In this document: in pieces, positions 1-9,924 of the stretch
How positions within the stretch are numbered: the stretch's first letter is position 1
Layout: the number at the start of each line of letters is the position of its first letter
Origin: Nematopogon swammerdamellus
Taxonomy: Eukaryota; Arthropoda; Insecta; Lepidoptera; Adelidae
Length of the DNA: 64,000 nucleotides
Direction: 5' to 3'
Assembly (NCBI GenBank): GCA_946902875.1
Contig: OX336338.1
Coordinates: 5,633,971 to 5,697,970, forward strand
Made by a program: the position numbers and the translations under genes
Notes under the pieces: generated by a model
The model's input: the letters and a program-made list of their open reading frames with translations, nothing else
What the model was told of the DNA's origin: nothing
Database searches by the model: none

Positions 1-110
1 TTGTTATTGCAAAATGTTTTGGAGCAATAAATAAAAAAACAATCTATCTATCTACCATCCATGCTGACGGCGCGGCGCCAAGTGTCTCGTGTATCAATAA
101 AAAAACATGC
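1..110 (+). repeat. Retroposon 3' tail-like sequence
   Basis: Two AATAAA-like A-rich runs (near 27-40 and 95-107) are followed or interrupted by a short (ATCT)n run at about 41-55. This is typical of degraded retroposon 3' ends. The family is not identified and the element is cut by the window edge. Confidence 0.35.
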
Positions 111-545
111 TGAAAACCATGAAACAGTGTCTAAATTTAGTCAATGTCTCCATGAAATCTATCAATAGAGGAGGTGGCGGAAGAAATCTTTTTTCCGTCT
201 ACGGAAGAAATAGATTCCCATTTGTTACGTGTCAAGAAGGTTCGACAAATGTCAGAAGCGAATCTTAAAATGACGGAGCCGTCGGCTTCTATCTTATGTG
301 ATTCTGCTTTAAGGAGAGATACGAGAACAAAATCTATTACGCAAGAATAAAGTGCCGATGTTTTATCATTTTAGCGCAACACTTCATTTATCACCTCTTA
401 AAGAAGTGTTTAATAGTTTGGAAATGATTCAGAATATTGTATCTCTTCTTTGAACATATTTCTGTCGGTAATACCTAATTACCAATATAGAGAGCTTGGT
501 TACATAGTTAACCTTTTAGAATAAACCTGTTCGTTATATCAAATA
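111..545. other. Unassigned intergenic DNA
   Basis: I see no coding region, structured repeat or RNA gene in this stretch. Apparent frames are short and carry no recognisable motif. Confidence 0.5.
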
Positions 546-549
546 GTTA

Positions 550-845
550 CCTCACTGCATATCTCCCCGTGCATGCCGTAAAAGGCGACAAAGGGATATG
601 GAAGAGATACCGTGTTAAAGGGCGACAGGCCAGCCACTTCTCACCTTGGCACGGTCCATCCACCGAGTCATGCAGCAGGTGGGTTTGGTGTTTACTTGCT
701 GCTTGATAGTTATCTGGTCCGAATACTTTGCTTGCTGCACTTTGCACTAAGCGTGGTGGCAAGGGCGCACCACAACACCCATTACTATTGTAAACCCCGA
801 TTGTCGGGATACAGCGTGTGGTGTGTATGTATGTATGTACGACCG
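550..845 (+). repeat. Type II retroposon-like element
   Basis: The 5' module (CACTGCATATCTCCCCGTG, then CGTAAAAGGCGAC) recurs at 13.5, 22.1, 26.5 and 29.8 kb. The 3' half (CACCTTGGCACG, CCGAGTCATGCAGCAGGTGGG, GTCGGGATACAGCGTGTG) recurs only at 13.5 kb and partly at 45.66 kb. I call elements with this 3' half type II and those with the other 3' half type I. No A or B box was seen in the 5' module, so the promoter type is unknown. The ORFs on both strands here are incidental. Confidence 0.7.
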
Positions 846-849
846 AAAG

Positions 850-922
850 ACCATGGGCACCGTTAGACACCTTATGGGTGTCTCGGCGCCATATAACTCA
901 CTGTCAATAAAAAAAAAAAAAA
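850..922 (+). repeat. LINE family A 3' tail fragment
   Basis: The text CCATGGGCACCGTTAGACAC, then TATGGGTG, CTCGGCGCCATATA and a poly(A) run matches the 3' end of the long LINE copy at 54.68-54.76 kb. It is a severely 5'-truncated copy of the same family, lying directly after the type II element. Confidence 0.75.
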
Positions 923-978
923 TTCTTACTCAGATATCTAGTACAAACAAACGAAACCGTAACATTTTTTTTATTCAC

Positions 979-2326
979 AACTAGCTGTTGCCCGCGGCTT
1001 CACTCGCGTGAAATTCATATTCCAAAGAAGAATGTAAGTAACTAAGGGCGAGGCCGAAGGCCGTGCTGCGTTCAGGAAGACGATAAACCTTCTGGAAGAA
1101 AGGAAGGAACTAAGTGCGAGGCCGAAGGCCGAGCTGCGTTCAGGTAAACCAAAAACCCTCTTCCGCCTTCGGGCCTCGCCCTTAAAGACTTCCTTTCTTC
1201 GATAGAATATAATATCGTTTACTCAATCGATTTATTTCATTAAAATAAAAAAGTAATATTAATAACTAAAGAATTAAAAGCTACTTAACAAACATTAAAA
1301 TAACTATCAAAACGGGCCTTTTCAAATGTTCTTAGAGCACTTGCGGTATTACCCCGCTGGATGGCAAGGCTTACCCTTTGAATGAAGTACATAAGACCTT
1401 TATGGCGGGACACCATTTGCGTTAACCAGCAGAGGCCCAAGCCTCTTTTGGCTTCATTGCTCCACGGACCGAGGGTTTCAACCGCAAACGCAACGCAAAC
1501 AAATTCGAAATCTTGAATTATATTTCTATATTTGTTGCGTTTGAGGCTCTCCGCCCCAGCCTCGGCCGCGCCAGCCGCTCTTGAAGATATCCTAACGTGA
1601 CGTGGAGCCAATGTGACAACACAAGTGGCGTCCCACATCAAAGAACTACCCTTAGTCCATGGCACTAAGGTGATAGCATTGGGCCTCTTGCCATCCAGCC
1701 GGGAATAACCGCGAGGTTCTAGGATGCACGGTATATTTGCCGTCAGAAGCGTGGACTTTATAATAAAATTTAAATTCAATTAACTCAATCTTAATATTAA
1801 TTAACTTTATTCGAGATGGTTTAGCTTCTTCCTGAACGCAGCTCGGTCTTCGGCCTCGCCCTTAGTTACTTGCTTTCTTCGAGATGGTTTATCATTTGTC
1901 AGAACGTAGCTCGGCCTTCGGCCTCGCCTTAGTTACTTACTTTCTTCAAAAATGCTTACCTTCTTCCTGAACGCAGCTCGGCCTACGGCCTCGCCCTTAG
2001 TTACTTGCTTTCTTCGAGATTTTTTATGGTGTTCCCGAATAGAGCACGGCCTTCGGCCTCGCCCTTAGTTACTTACTTTCTTCAAGATGGTTTAGCTTCT
2101 TCCTGAACGCAGCTCGGCCTTCGGCCTCGCCCTTAGTTACTTGCTTTCTTCGAGATGGTTTTTCAATTATCAGAACGTAGCTCCGCCTTCCGCCTCGCCC
2201 TTAGTTACTTTTATCGAGAAAGAATATCGTTTACGTGAGCGCAGATCCGCCTTCGGGCCCGCCTTTAGTTACTTACTTTCTTTTTTTGAAATACGAATTT
2301 CACGCGAGCGAAGCCGCGGGCAACAG
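979..2326. mobile_element. Composite element with inverted GCCGCGGGCAACAG ends
   Basis: The left end reads CTAGCTGTTGCCCGCGGCTT followed by CACTCGCGTGAAATTC. The right end carries the reverse complement (CACGCGAGCGAAGCCGCGGG, then CAACAG). Both ends lead into the word TAACTAAGGGCGAGGCCGAAG and its complement. Between them lie a 164-codon minus-strand ORF (1285-1779) and an array of about seven 67 bp units. The end sequence is a very common lepidopteran repeat and recurs here at 3.95, 4.1, 8.95, 33.4, 39.9, 46.15 and 59.23 kb. Whether the 1.35 kb unit moved as one piece, or two opposite copies happen to flank the ORF, cannot be told from one example. Confidence 0.6.
1285..1779 (-). CDS. Retroelement-associated conserved ORF fragment, possibly nuclease-like
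   Basis: This is an uninterrupted 164-residue frame. Residues 29-41 read DGKRPNAITLVPW, residues 49-53 WDATC, and residues 134-144 QRVSLAIQRGN, with an Ala/Glu/Lys-rich helix-like stretch at 68-84. I recall this signature from uncharacterised invertebrate proteins, often fused to or next to reverse transcriptase in mobile elements; that is memory, not a search. The spacing of acidic residues around RPN and WDAT suggests a PD-(D/E)XK-like nuclease fold, but no canonical D/E-x-K is visible and residue 34 is Asn where I would expect Asp, so activity is doubtful. The N-terminal 15 or so residues look like readthrough from repeat DNA, so the start is arbitrary and the piece is probably a C-terminal fragment. 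A C-terminal relative lies on the plus strand at 15.36 kb. It sits inside the inverted-end composite. Confidence 0.45.
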   Translation of the reverse strand: MNLNFIIKSTLLTANIPCILEPRGYSRLDGKRPNAITLVPWTKGSSLMWDATCVVTLAPRHVRISSRAAGAAEAGAESLKRNKYRNIIQDFEFVCVAFAVETLGPWSNEAKRGLGLCWLTQMVSRHKGLMYFIQRVSLAIQRGNTASALRTFEKARFDSYFNVC

Positions 2327-2327
2327 A
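1816..2327 (-). repeat. Minisatellite, about 7 units of 67 bp
   Basis: Successive units begin near 1816, 1884, 1950, 2018, 2086, 2154 and 2218. Each carries GAACGCAGCTCGGCCTTCGG or a variant, then CCTCGCCCTTAGTTACTT. Units alternate between two subtypes (TTCTTCCTGAACGC and a shorter TCAGAACG form), which points to duplication of a dimer. The same monomer appears on the other strand at 1020-1190, 33.4-33.7 and 59.2-59.6 kb. Confidence 0.8.
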
Positions 2328-2469
2328 TATATAAATTTTATTGCACCAATGACAGCGACATAACTTCGATTTTCAATTTTTTTTTTTATTTATCAAACAA
2401 TTTGTCACCGGCCAGCTCACGTCGAGATGACAGTTCTCCGTTGTCAACATGACATTTAAAATTGTTTTT

Positions 2470-2965
2470 TACCTTTACTTTGGATTACGTGATTTTTATT
2501 ATATTTTTTAATTATTATGTTCATCCGGGATATACACTGTCACTATAAAAAGTTTCGTCAAATTCCGTTCAGTGGTTTTTGCGAGATGCGCGTACAAATA
2601 GACATTTTTGCATTTACGATTTTATGATATGTATAGAATGAATAGATATGTATAGACTATTGTGTTCAAGTTATAAAAAAGAAGAACTGTCATTTTCGTT
2701 GTATCTACTTATTTTTAAATTTCGAATGAATATTTTATTCAAATTGTATTTGCTGCCAGTTCTCAAGATATAATTATGTACTTTGGACTACGTGATTTTA
2801 AACGCGCAATAATGTTTATAATTGTATTTTTTTTTTTTTTTTTGCTATTTTTTTTTACGTATTATGTTAACCCGGCATATAAACTGCCACTATACAAAGT
2901 TTCGTCTAATTCCGTTCAGTGGTTTTTGCGTGATGCGCGTACAGACAAACAAACAAACAAACCAA
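2470..2965 (+). repeat. Two direct copies of a retroposon-like end
   Basis: Copies at about 2470-2612 and 2774-2960 share GGATTACGTGATTTT, a CCGGGATATA-like word, and TTCCGTTCAGTGGTTTTTGC. A third copy lies at 9166-9350, and all three follow a GCCGCGGGCAACAG end. The 2340-2460 segment (TTTGTCACCGGCCAGCTCAC, CGTTGTCAAC) also recurs at 8965-9080. The Phe-rich open frames here are poly(T) artefacts. Confidence 0.65.
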
Positions 2966-3239
2966 AATTTTAAAAACTGTTCTAACATGTTCAGTATCTC
3001 ATTTTAAGCCACCCTGGTTAGTTTTTTTCCGAATACATTAAATGTACAGACTTTCTTACCTCTACGATTTTATTATATTATGTATAGATAGATAGATAGG
3101 CAGGTCTTTTGTTACTACCTACGTAAGCACATTAAGAAATTCAGAATTTCGCTGATGCTCGGACAAAATTGGGAACATAAATTCCCTCCGACTACGCCAT
3201 AAAATGTATTAGGGTTTCCACGCCATTTGCTCCTTTGAG

Positions 3240-3490
3240 CTTTTACCGGCGGCGCGTTAGGAGTGGGAGAGAGCGCACGCCTGGCGGCCTCCCTGCCCTG
3301 CTATGAGAGCCCCGCGAGTGACGAGACGTGCTGTGCCGCGCCGCGCCGCCGTGCCGAGCCGCGCCTTGCCGCGCCGCGCCTTGCCGCGCCGCGCCTTGCC
3401 GCGCCGCGCCTTGCCGCGCCGCGCCGCGACGCTGCAGCGCCGTGCGATTCGCTTCGGATGGAACAGACAGGGAAGGGAAGTTCGTCGGCT
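3240..3490. repeat. GC-rich island with 15 bp minisatellite
   Basis: This GC-rich island lies in AT-rich DNA. At 3363-3422 the 15-mer GCCTTGCCGCGCCGC is repeated four times, with related CGCCGCGCC words on both sides. It abuts the 3' end of the minus-strand SINE. Overlapping Arg/Ala-rich frames on both strands come from the repeat and are not taken as genes. Confidence 0.75.
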
Positions 3491-3502
3491 TTTTGTTTTT
3501 TG

Positions 3503-3903
3503 TTTTAATGTAATACGGTATGGGTGGCTGAGTCAGAGGGGCCAAAGCACACGCTCTGACTAGCCACTATCACCTCCGAGAAGGTAGGTGCCATACCGGA
3601 GACTTCCGGCTATACTGGACTAGAGGAGAACACAACCGAGGCTGCTATGCGGCCATCTTACAAGTACATCCAGTACGGTGGTATCAACCCAGTCGGCTAC
3701 AATTTAAGCGTACCATCTTGTAAGGGGCAAGTGAAGGGACCTACAGTCTTACACCAGTTCAGAACGGTGAAGCAGCAGGTGTAGGTGTGCACCTAATTTT
3801 TTTCGTCAGAAAAAACTCATTGGTACACGCCGCCGACAGGGTTCGAATCTCGGACCTCCCGCATGAGAAGCCGATGCCCAAACCACTCGGCCACCTGCCG
3901 CCA
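3503..3903 (-). mobile_element. tRNA-headed SINE, full-length
   Basis: On the minus strand the element begins with a tRNA-like head: an A-box-like GTGGCCGAGTGG and a B-box GGTTCGAATC-type word (complement at 3840-3850). A body of about 300 bp follows and ends at ATTACATTAAAA. It aligns along its length with the plus-strand copy at 42.77-43.17 kb. SINEs of this build are transcribed by RNA polymerase III and mobilised by a partner LINE. A TTTTG/GTTTT-like short repeat flanks it, but a target duplication is not certain in this T-rich site. Confidence 0.85.
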
Positions 3904-3944
3904 GGTTTTGTGCTATATGTTTTATTTAATTACTATGTAGCTGT

Positions 3945-4245
3945 TGCCCGCAACTTCATCCGCGTGAATAATTGATCATGATCATGCATGACAAATTATT
4001 ATTTCTTGAAAATGAATCTTTTGTGATAGTAAATCCTATAAAAAGAAAAACAGTTAAACTGGTTATGCACTGAATATATTTATACATACAGCTTTTGCCC
4101 GCTCGCATAAAATTCGTATTTCAAAAGAAAAAAGTCAGTAACTAAGGGCGAGGCGAGGTAGCTAAACCCTCGGCTAAACCATATATTTTCTCAAAGAAAA
4201 TAACTATAGTGAGCCCGATGGCCGAGCTACGTTCTGATGCAAATA
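3945..4245 (+). repeat. Fragments of GCCGCGGGCAACAG-type element
   Basis: AGCTGTTGCCCGCAACTTCA at 3947 and a decayed copy at 4090-4245 (TTTTGCCCGCTCGCATAAAA, then AACTAAGGGCGAGGCGAGG) belong to the family that bounds 979-2326. Both are truncated. Confidence 0.6.
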
Positions 4246-4379
4246 GGTCACCAAACTGTTCGACGTGTGGGTCGAGTCGCCTGTTTAAAAGTCCGTGTTT
4301 CCGGTGCCCGCGAGCCAAGGGTTCCGCCGCTGGCTAAGTACTTAATAGCGTAAAAGTCCTCCTGCTCGTATTTGCTTAC

Positions 4380-4490
4380 AGGCTCTGCTGCTTTTTCGCG
4401 CTGCGGATGCCTCGGGGCGGGTGGAGGTAGCGCGGCAGGGCGGGCGGAGGGTACACGCTGCAGCCACGGAATTGCCCGGAAGTAACGCCG
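4380..4490. other. Short GC-rich island
   Basis: This G/C-rich stretch is preceded by a good splice-acceptor-like string, TATTTGCTTACAG, ending at about 4381. No convincing frame follows. It could be an untranslated exon or merely GC-rich DNA. Confidence 0.25.
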
Positions 4491-4823
4491 TGTTTACTTT
4501 TACCGTTGATTAAATATAGTGCCTCTTAATCAATCTACGCTTTTACGGAAGTCGCTTTGCGAAAGCGCTTGAATCGCGACGAAACCTTTACTATTACGAT
4601 TTTTTTTATTGTGATTACAACATCTCTACTTTCGAGTTAATATTTCTGTAAAGGTATACCTAGTCACGAAAGTTCAAAAATTACTAAAGTAAAAAAAAAC
4701 AGCAAACACTGTCGGAGCGTTAGTGGTTATGAATTGTAAATTGTATCAGAATTTTAATTAACATTCCGATAATTCTACAGATTCAGTGAGAGAGAGATCG
4801 TCGCGCTGCATTTTTTTATGGTA

Positions 4824-4885
4824 CCTAACCTGACCTAACATAACCTAACCTTACCTATCCTAACCTAACCAAACGTAACCTAACT
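4824..4885. repeat. Interstitial degenerate (CCTAA)n block
   Basis: About twelve 5-mers follow one register: CCTAA CCTGA CCTAA CATAA, and so on to CCTAA CTC. CCTAA is the complement of TTAGG, the usual insect telomere unit. The array is interstitial and decayed by point changes with little loss of register. Confidence 0.65.
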
Positions 4886-5014
4886 CTTAGACATTGGGGT
4901 AACCATCACCTTTAGCCAGGATTTACAAATCAATGTTGTTACTAAAAAGATTCCGACGATCCTGTTGAGCATAGTCAGATTTTACAAGCGCATAACTCCA
5001 CATACAGTGCATAT

Positions 5015-5153
5015 ATTTCCTCTCAGGTAAAGTCTGGGGTTTTTCAAAAGGGGCGTGAAGAGGCTCCTGTCCATCCATAATGTCCATGGGCATCGTAAGT
5101 CACCTACTCGTAAGTGAAAAGATGCCGCATGTCGCGCTTTCCATAAAAAAAAA
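5015..5153 (+). repeat. LINE family A 3' tail with intact MITE target site
   Basis: GGGGTTTTTCAAAAGGGGCG encodes the G-F-F-K-R-G end of the LINE A reading frame. CATGGGCATCGTAAGTCACC and a poly(A) run follow. The site CTCGTAAGTGAAA (TAA at 5111-5113) is the uninterrupted form of the site that holds a MITE at 59.9 kb. Confidence 0.75.
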
Positions 5154-5608
5154 ATATATAATTCTACATTCAGATACGGCCAAAATATTCTGTTTACATG
5201 AGTCGCGCTTAATTCAGAGAAAAAAAAAACGGCCATAACGACCGACGACGTACCTACGCGGACAACAACGTAGAACGTGAATCAAGGCGAATGTCCGTGC
5301 AACCTAAGTAAGTAGGTGTGCGTATACGCCACGAAGAAGTAACCGGAAGCAGGGAAAGAAAAAAAGGGCATCGAATCGAAGTAAAACTGGCGAGATTTAC
5401 GACAGAACCTATTCGGGTTTATTCGTGCGAGCATCCTTTAATTTTTCGTACATAAATTCGTGCCCGGAGCCGGCTCCCCGCTCGGAGTCGGCCTGTCGAT
5501 TTATCTGGATAAGAGCTGACATGTAAATGGAAAAGTAAGTTGGCAGAACGTGATAATCACCCGTGATTTCTGAACGAGCCCTGACGTCCGTGGCTTAGCT
5601 ACAATTTG
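5154..5608. other. Unassigned intergenic DNA
   Basis: I see no gene, and no repeat shared with other parts of the window. Confidence 0.45.
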
Positions 5609-5745
5609 GCGTTTTTAGTGCAGATGACAGGTCCAGACGCTGTTTAGTGCAAATGGCAGGTCCAGTCGCTGTTTTTAGTGCAAATGACTGGTCCAGTCGC
5701 TGTTTTTAGTGGAAATGACTGGTACAGTCGCTGTTTTTAGAAAGA
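5609..5745. repeat. Tandem repeat, 4 units of about 37 bp
   Basis: The units share CGCTGTTTTTAGTGCAAATG and end in GGTCCAGTCG or a variant. The later units are the most alike, differing by single bases and a short T-run change. Confidence 0.8.
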
Positions 5746-7600
5746 TTGATAGAAATATTTTATACCTGCAAAAACAATTTAAGAGAAACAAGCACGATGT
5801 ATTATTTACACGAGGCGCAAAGACGGGCTTATCCCTTAACGATACTTCTTCCAGTCAACCTATTTAGTTTTTATTGGAAAATGTAATATTATGTATTAAT
5901 TTTTTACATAGTTGTGTATTGTGCGATTAAATAGAAAAAGGTATTGAAACTTTAAAAATAAAGACTTACTGACCTATTTTGTAAAGATATCTGAATTTAC
6001 AGGTTACAGGATTCGGTATACAGTCATAGCTACATGAATACAAAAAACCATAAAATAAATAGTTTATTTCAGGTCTATTCCCAAAAACATATAGAAAAAG
6101 ATGAGTTGTGTGGCATCCGCAACAGGTAGGAAAACGCGCGAGCGCGGAGGCTTCACCGCGCCCCGGTGGCTTCAGAGCTGGCTACAGGAAGCGTAGAGAG
6201 CGCGGCGATTCAACGAAATCATCTCAAACGTAGGTAGGTAATACGTAATTAATTACATAACAGAATGGCAAAAACAAGCAATAATAACTTTACAAGGTAC
6301 GTTTGCCGACAAAGTGAATTCGACTCCATCAAAGTTTGTCAACACACACCGCACGTACGTTGGTACAAACACGAGTGCACACTCATACATGTGACTCATA
6401 CTCATGTGTCTCTACTGTCGGCTTGGAAAGTTGAGATATTAACTGCAGAACATTTTAATACTAACGAGGGCACGCTAAAGTTGAAAAAATATAATTTTCT
6501 GTGTTTCACGTTTAAAATATGTGTAAACTATGTTATATTGCGAGAGCAATACCGCCAATGGCGTAGCGAGTAGGTAGTAGTTTTCCTAAGGGTTTTTTTC
6601 ATACATTGCGATCCTTCGCATTAGTACTTTGAAAGAACATGTAAAAAAATTATATTCAAATTATGTTTAGTTTCTGAGATCAAGTCTTCAAAGTTCACGC
6701 GGAAGAAAACATCGACATTTGGTTACCGTACCTATAGTTTGTATAGAAAATGATAAAATTTTACAACCAAAAACATGTGATCGATAGACAAAGAATTGTT
6801 CTATGTTTTGCAGTAGTTTTTAGCCTACGGGGCTACTTCTTCAAAGTCCAATGTGGCGTTACTACGCGCCTTTAAGGTACTATACAGTGAGCGTCAAAAG
6901 GTTATGATGTATGTACATCCAAGTTTATCTCTACCTATAGGCACTTCACTTGGCTGTATGCACACAAATATTTGGCGAAAATTTCCGTTTCGTCTCCCTT
7001 TAATGGCTTGTTTAGAGCGAGATAAAACTAAAATGTTTGTAACAATCGCGAATACGCTAAGCCAAGTGAAGTGCCGGCATAAGAATGATCGCAAACATCG
7101 CTCCGTTCGAAAAAAAGAAAATGACAACGTAGGCACCACAGGGGGCGCCCGCAGTAGTATTTCATGCTCTGTGGTAGGCACCGAATAGGCACCGTGCATT
7201 CAGAATAAGGAGAGTGTGTTTAGAACGCAGCGCATGAATGTGCATATTGCATAAGTATCGCTCGTGCTCGTACGAATCGTCATTCGGAATTCGGTTGTAT
7301 CGATGCCAATGTATCCGCTACGTTGAAGCCAGAAGGGTTCAATGTTCGCCGTTGTTGGATGGACTTTTTAAACAACACATTAACCTAAAATATAACAAGG
7401 ACTGACCTGACGTGCCCGGTGAATTAGCTCGCAATTCCAAGCGAACGGTGCTTACACTGGAAAACAGGAAAAACAAGTTTGTATTTGATTATTTGATTCG
7501 TCAAAACTACACACAAGCACGACAAGCACAGACTCACACAAGTAACATTAGATCTTCGATACGAATCTTAATTCAATCAAAGAGCTTGTATGAATACGAA
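5746..7600. other. Intergenic DNA with one GC patch and an inverted repeat
   Basis: A GC-rich patch at about 6120-6215 stands out. A perfect 16 bp inverted repeat (GGCACTTCACTTGGCT at 6940-6955; complement at 7060-7075) spans about 136 bp and may be a MITE remnant. The open frames at 6265-6573 and 6853-7199 show no recognisable motif, and the latter reads in both directions across the inverted repeat. Confidence 0.4.
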
Positions 7601-7603
7601 CAT

Positions 7604-7671
7604 CAAAGAGTTTGTATTACGTCGTTGCGCAATAGATATCGATGCGCTGCGCGACGTAATACAAATTCTTC
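7604..7671. repeat. Short palindrome
   Basis: The arm TTTGTATTACGTCG and its complement CGACGTAATACAAA flank a 30-base centre that is itself partly palindromic (ATCGAT). This looks like a small foldback element or cruciform-prone site. Confidence 0.6.
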
Positions 7672-8069
7672 GACGAAAATGAAGCAGTCCGCGACCAGCT
7701 AAAATACGGAAACTATCAATACTAATAATAAATCTGTAAGGGATAGTCATGGAGTAAGTTACTTTGTTATATGAGATACTGCGTTTGTAGACTATAAATA
7801 TGTTTGACACTAAAACTAAATTGACAATTTTTAGAAATCTTTTCTGTGTGTATGTATGTTCCTTCATGACTCTTAAACCGATCATCCGAATTAGATGAAA
7901 CTTAAACTTTGCTAACTTGTGGCTCTCATACAAACCGAATTGTTCCGCGCGCCGAAATAAAGGTACGGTAGCGGGCCTCGCCTAAAAACTGATTCCGAGG
8001 TACACAATGCTATATGGTGCCACTTCTTTCAGACAGGTATTATTTGGTTTATTTTCATTAAATGTTTTT

Positions 8070-8455
8070 TTATTGCACCCGAACTGGGTGGCTGTGCTCG
8101 AGGTCGGAGCCTCAGGCACAGCTAATTTCACCCCCGAGGAGGTGCCAGTCCGACTTGGAGGCGGACTAAAAACCTCGCTAAAGTCGCTGGGTAGGGAAAG
8201 ACGGTTAATCCGCGATTAGGCGATCCGTTGATTGTAGGAGTAGGGAAAACTGAAAGCGTGTCATTTTTAATTATTATTTTTGTTTAATTTTTTTTTTGTT
8301 TTCACTATTTTTATTGCACATATGAAGGCCTAATCACTATTTAAAATCAGGCTGAAGTTAAAATCGGCGACGTAAGTCGTACCGATCCTATGTATTGTAT
8401 GTAAAAAAAACCTTATATTTCTACAATAAACGATTTGATTTGATTTGATTTGAAG
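8070..8455 (+). repeat. Retroposon 3' end with (GATTT)n tail
   Basis: AATAAACGATTTGATTTGAT and further GATTT repeats (8425-8452) follow a 3' UTR-like stretch with TATGTATTGTATGTAAA. Upstream, 8080-8220 is GC-richer (GAGGAGGTGCCAGTCCGACT, GGAGGCGGAC) and encodes a short frame ending at 8219. A pentanucleotide tail is typical of non-LTR retrotransposons that use a repeat instead of poly(A). The clade is not assigned. Confidence 0.55.
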
Positions 8456-8516
8456 TCATAAGCTACGTCCAGACATTTGTTACATAAAGGTACAGTTTTA
8501 GTCCGCCTTTAGTTAC

Positions 8517-8905
8517 ATACTTTTTGACGTGATAACGTCTTATAAATTGATGAACACCGGCTGCACGCACGAAAAAGTGTCACGTTCCATCTGAGCCTGT
8601 GTGTGCAAGCGAGAGCGCGTAACAAGCGATAGAGAGGCACAATCGGGCCAAGCGGCAGTGTTGCCAAACGTACGGTAATTGCCGTATCGTACGGTAATCG
8701 AGGCTAGAAATCGACAAATGTAGCGGCAGTGTTGCCAAACGTACGGTAATTGCCGTATCGTACGGTAATCGAGGCTAGAAATCGACAAATGTACGGCGTA
8801 CGGCAGCGATAGGGGTGCCGTACGAAAAAATACGGTTATTCTTATAGCTGTGTTTATTTATGACGTTATCACGTAAAACTATCGTCCGTAAATCGACTTT
8901 ACAGA
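8517..8905. mobile_element. Nonautonomous element with GACGTGATAACGTC ends
   Basis: The left part reads GACGTGATAACGTCTTATAA and GATGAACACCGGCTGCACGC. The right part reads GACGTTATCACGTAAAACTA and TCGACTTTACAGACAACCAA. Both ends recur, in the same order but reverse orientation, at 36.15-36.41 kb, so the two copies define a mobile unit. The interior here has an exact tandem duplication (8651-8792) that the other copy lacks. Confidence 0.65.
8651..8792. repeat. Exact 71 bp tandem duplication
   Basis: Two identical 71 bp units start at AGCGGCAGTGTTGCCAAACG. Each contains ACGGTAATTGCCGTATCGTA. The lack of differences implies a recent duplication. Confidence 0.9.
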
Positions 8906-9350
8906 CAACCAATTTTTCTTTTGAAATACGAATTTCACACGAGCGAAGCCGCGGGCAACAGAAGGTATAAATTTTGCAGCAATGACATCGACATAACATG
9001 ACATAACGTCAACTAAAAAAGTTTTTCCATTAATTTGTCACCTGCCAGTTGACGGATCTCCGTTGTCAACTTGACATTTTAATTTTTTTGCATTCCAGGA
9101 ATCAAAATAATTCGTCAACGGTCAGCTGACGCAAAAACAACTGTCAAGGAATCTTCGCTTTGGACTACGTGATTTTAAATGCGCCGTAATATTTATAATA
9201 TAATAATTTAAATGTTTGATATATTTTTTTTTCAAATATTATTCCGGGATATACACTGTCACTATACAAAGTTTCGTCAAATTCCGTTCAGTGGTTTTTG
9301 CGTGATGCGCACACAAACGAACAAACAAACCGACAAACAGACAAAAATTT
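8906..9350. repeat. Second copy of the 2.3-2.96 kb repeat segment
   Basis: It runs from GAAATACGAATTTCACACGA through GCCGCGGGCAACAG, GACATCGACATAAC and TTGTCACCTGCCAG to CCGTTCAGTGGTTTTTGCG near 9300. The order matches 2285-2612, so a larger element than the end sequences alone is repeated here. Confidence 0.65.
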
Positions 9351-9566
9351 CAAAAATAGTTTTTTTACGTTCTATATTACTTATTCCTTCCGTCTTCCGC
9401 CGGGAGAATAATTTTCGCAATGTATCAAAGCGTACGGTTCTGTCTAATCTTCGCTACAGACCAGGCGGATACACGCGTCGCCGCCGCCGCCGTGTCGTCT
9501 CGTCTGACAAAATTATATTCATACTAAAATTTCATACTAGGTCGCGCCCCAGACGTTTCGGTTTTT

Positions 9567-9924
9567 AGGTTTCCGTATCCCGCACGGAAACCTATTACTA
9601 AGCCTCCGCCGTCTGTCTGTCTGTCCGTCCGTCCGTCCGTCTGTCCGAGGGCTGTATCTCTTGAACCGTAATAGGTAGCCCGTTGAAATTTTCACAGAAT
9701 ATGTGTTACTATGGCGGATATAACAACAAATAATAAATAAAAGAAAATGTTAAAAATAAGGGGGCTCCCATACAACAAACGTACGAAAAATCGATTAGTC
9801 ACACTACTGAATAATAGACAGGCTTTATACATTGCATTGTTGAAAGACAAAAGATAGGCGGATAATAGCGGATAGATACGGAAACCTCCGTGCGCGAGTA
9901 AAACTCGCACTTAACAGATTTTTT
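9567..9924 (+). mobile_element. AGGTTTCCGTA element, near full copy
   Basis: It begins AGGTTTCCGTATCCCGCACG and continues with CTGTCTGTCC repeats, TCTTGAACCGTAATAGGTAG and TTGAAATTTTCACAGAATAT. It ends GTGCGCGAGTAAAACTCGCA. The same order is seen at 15.9, 25.04 and (reversed) 30.8 and 35.4 kb. This is a widespread lepidopteran nonautonomous repeat; its class is not settled by the sequence. Confidence 0.75.

Noticed and set aside
3243..3563. Several overlapping Arg/Ala-rich ORFs on both strands
   Set aside because: They are translations of a 15 bp GC-rich minisatellite and run in all frames; no motif or start signal supports a gene.
9601..9660. Direct short repeats resembling a CRISPR array (CTGTCTGT/GTCCGTCC)
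   Set aside because: Simple-sequence run inside a known repeat family; no spacer structure.
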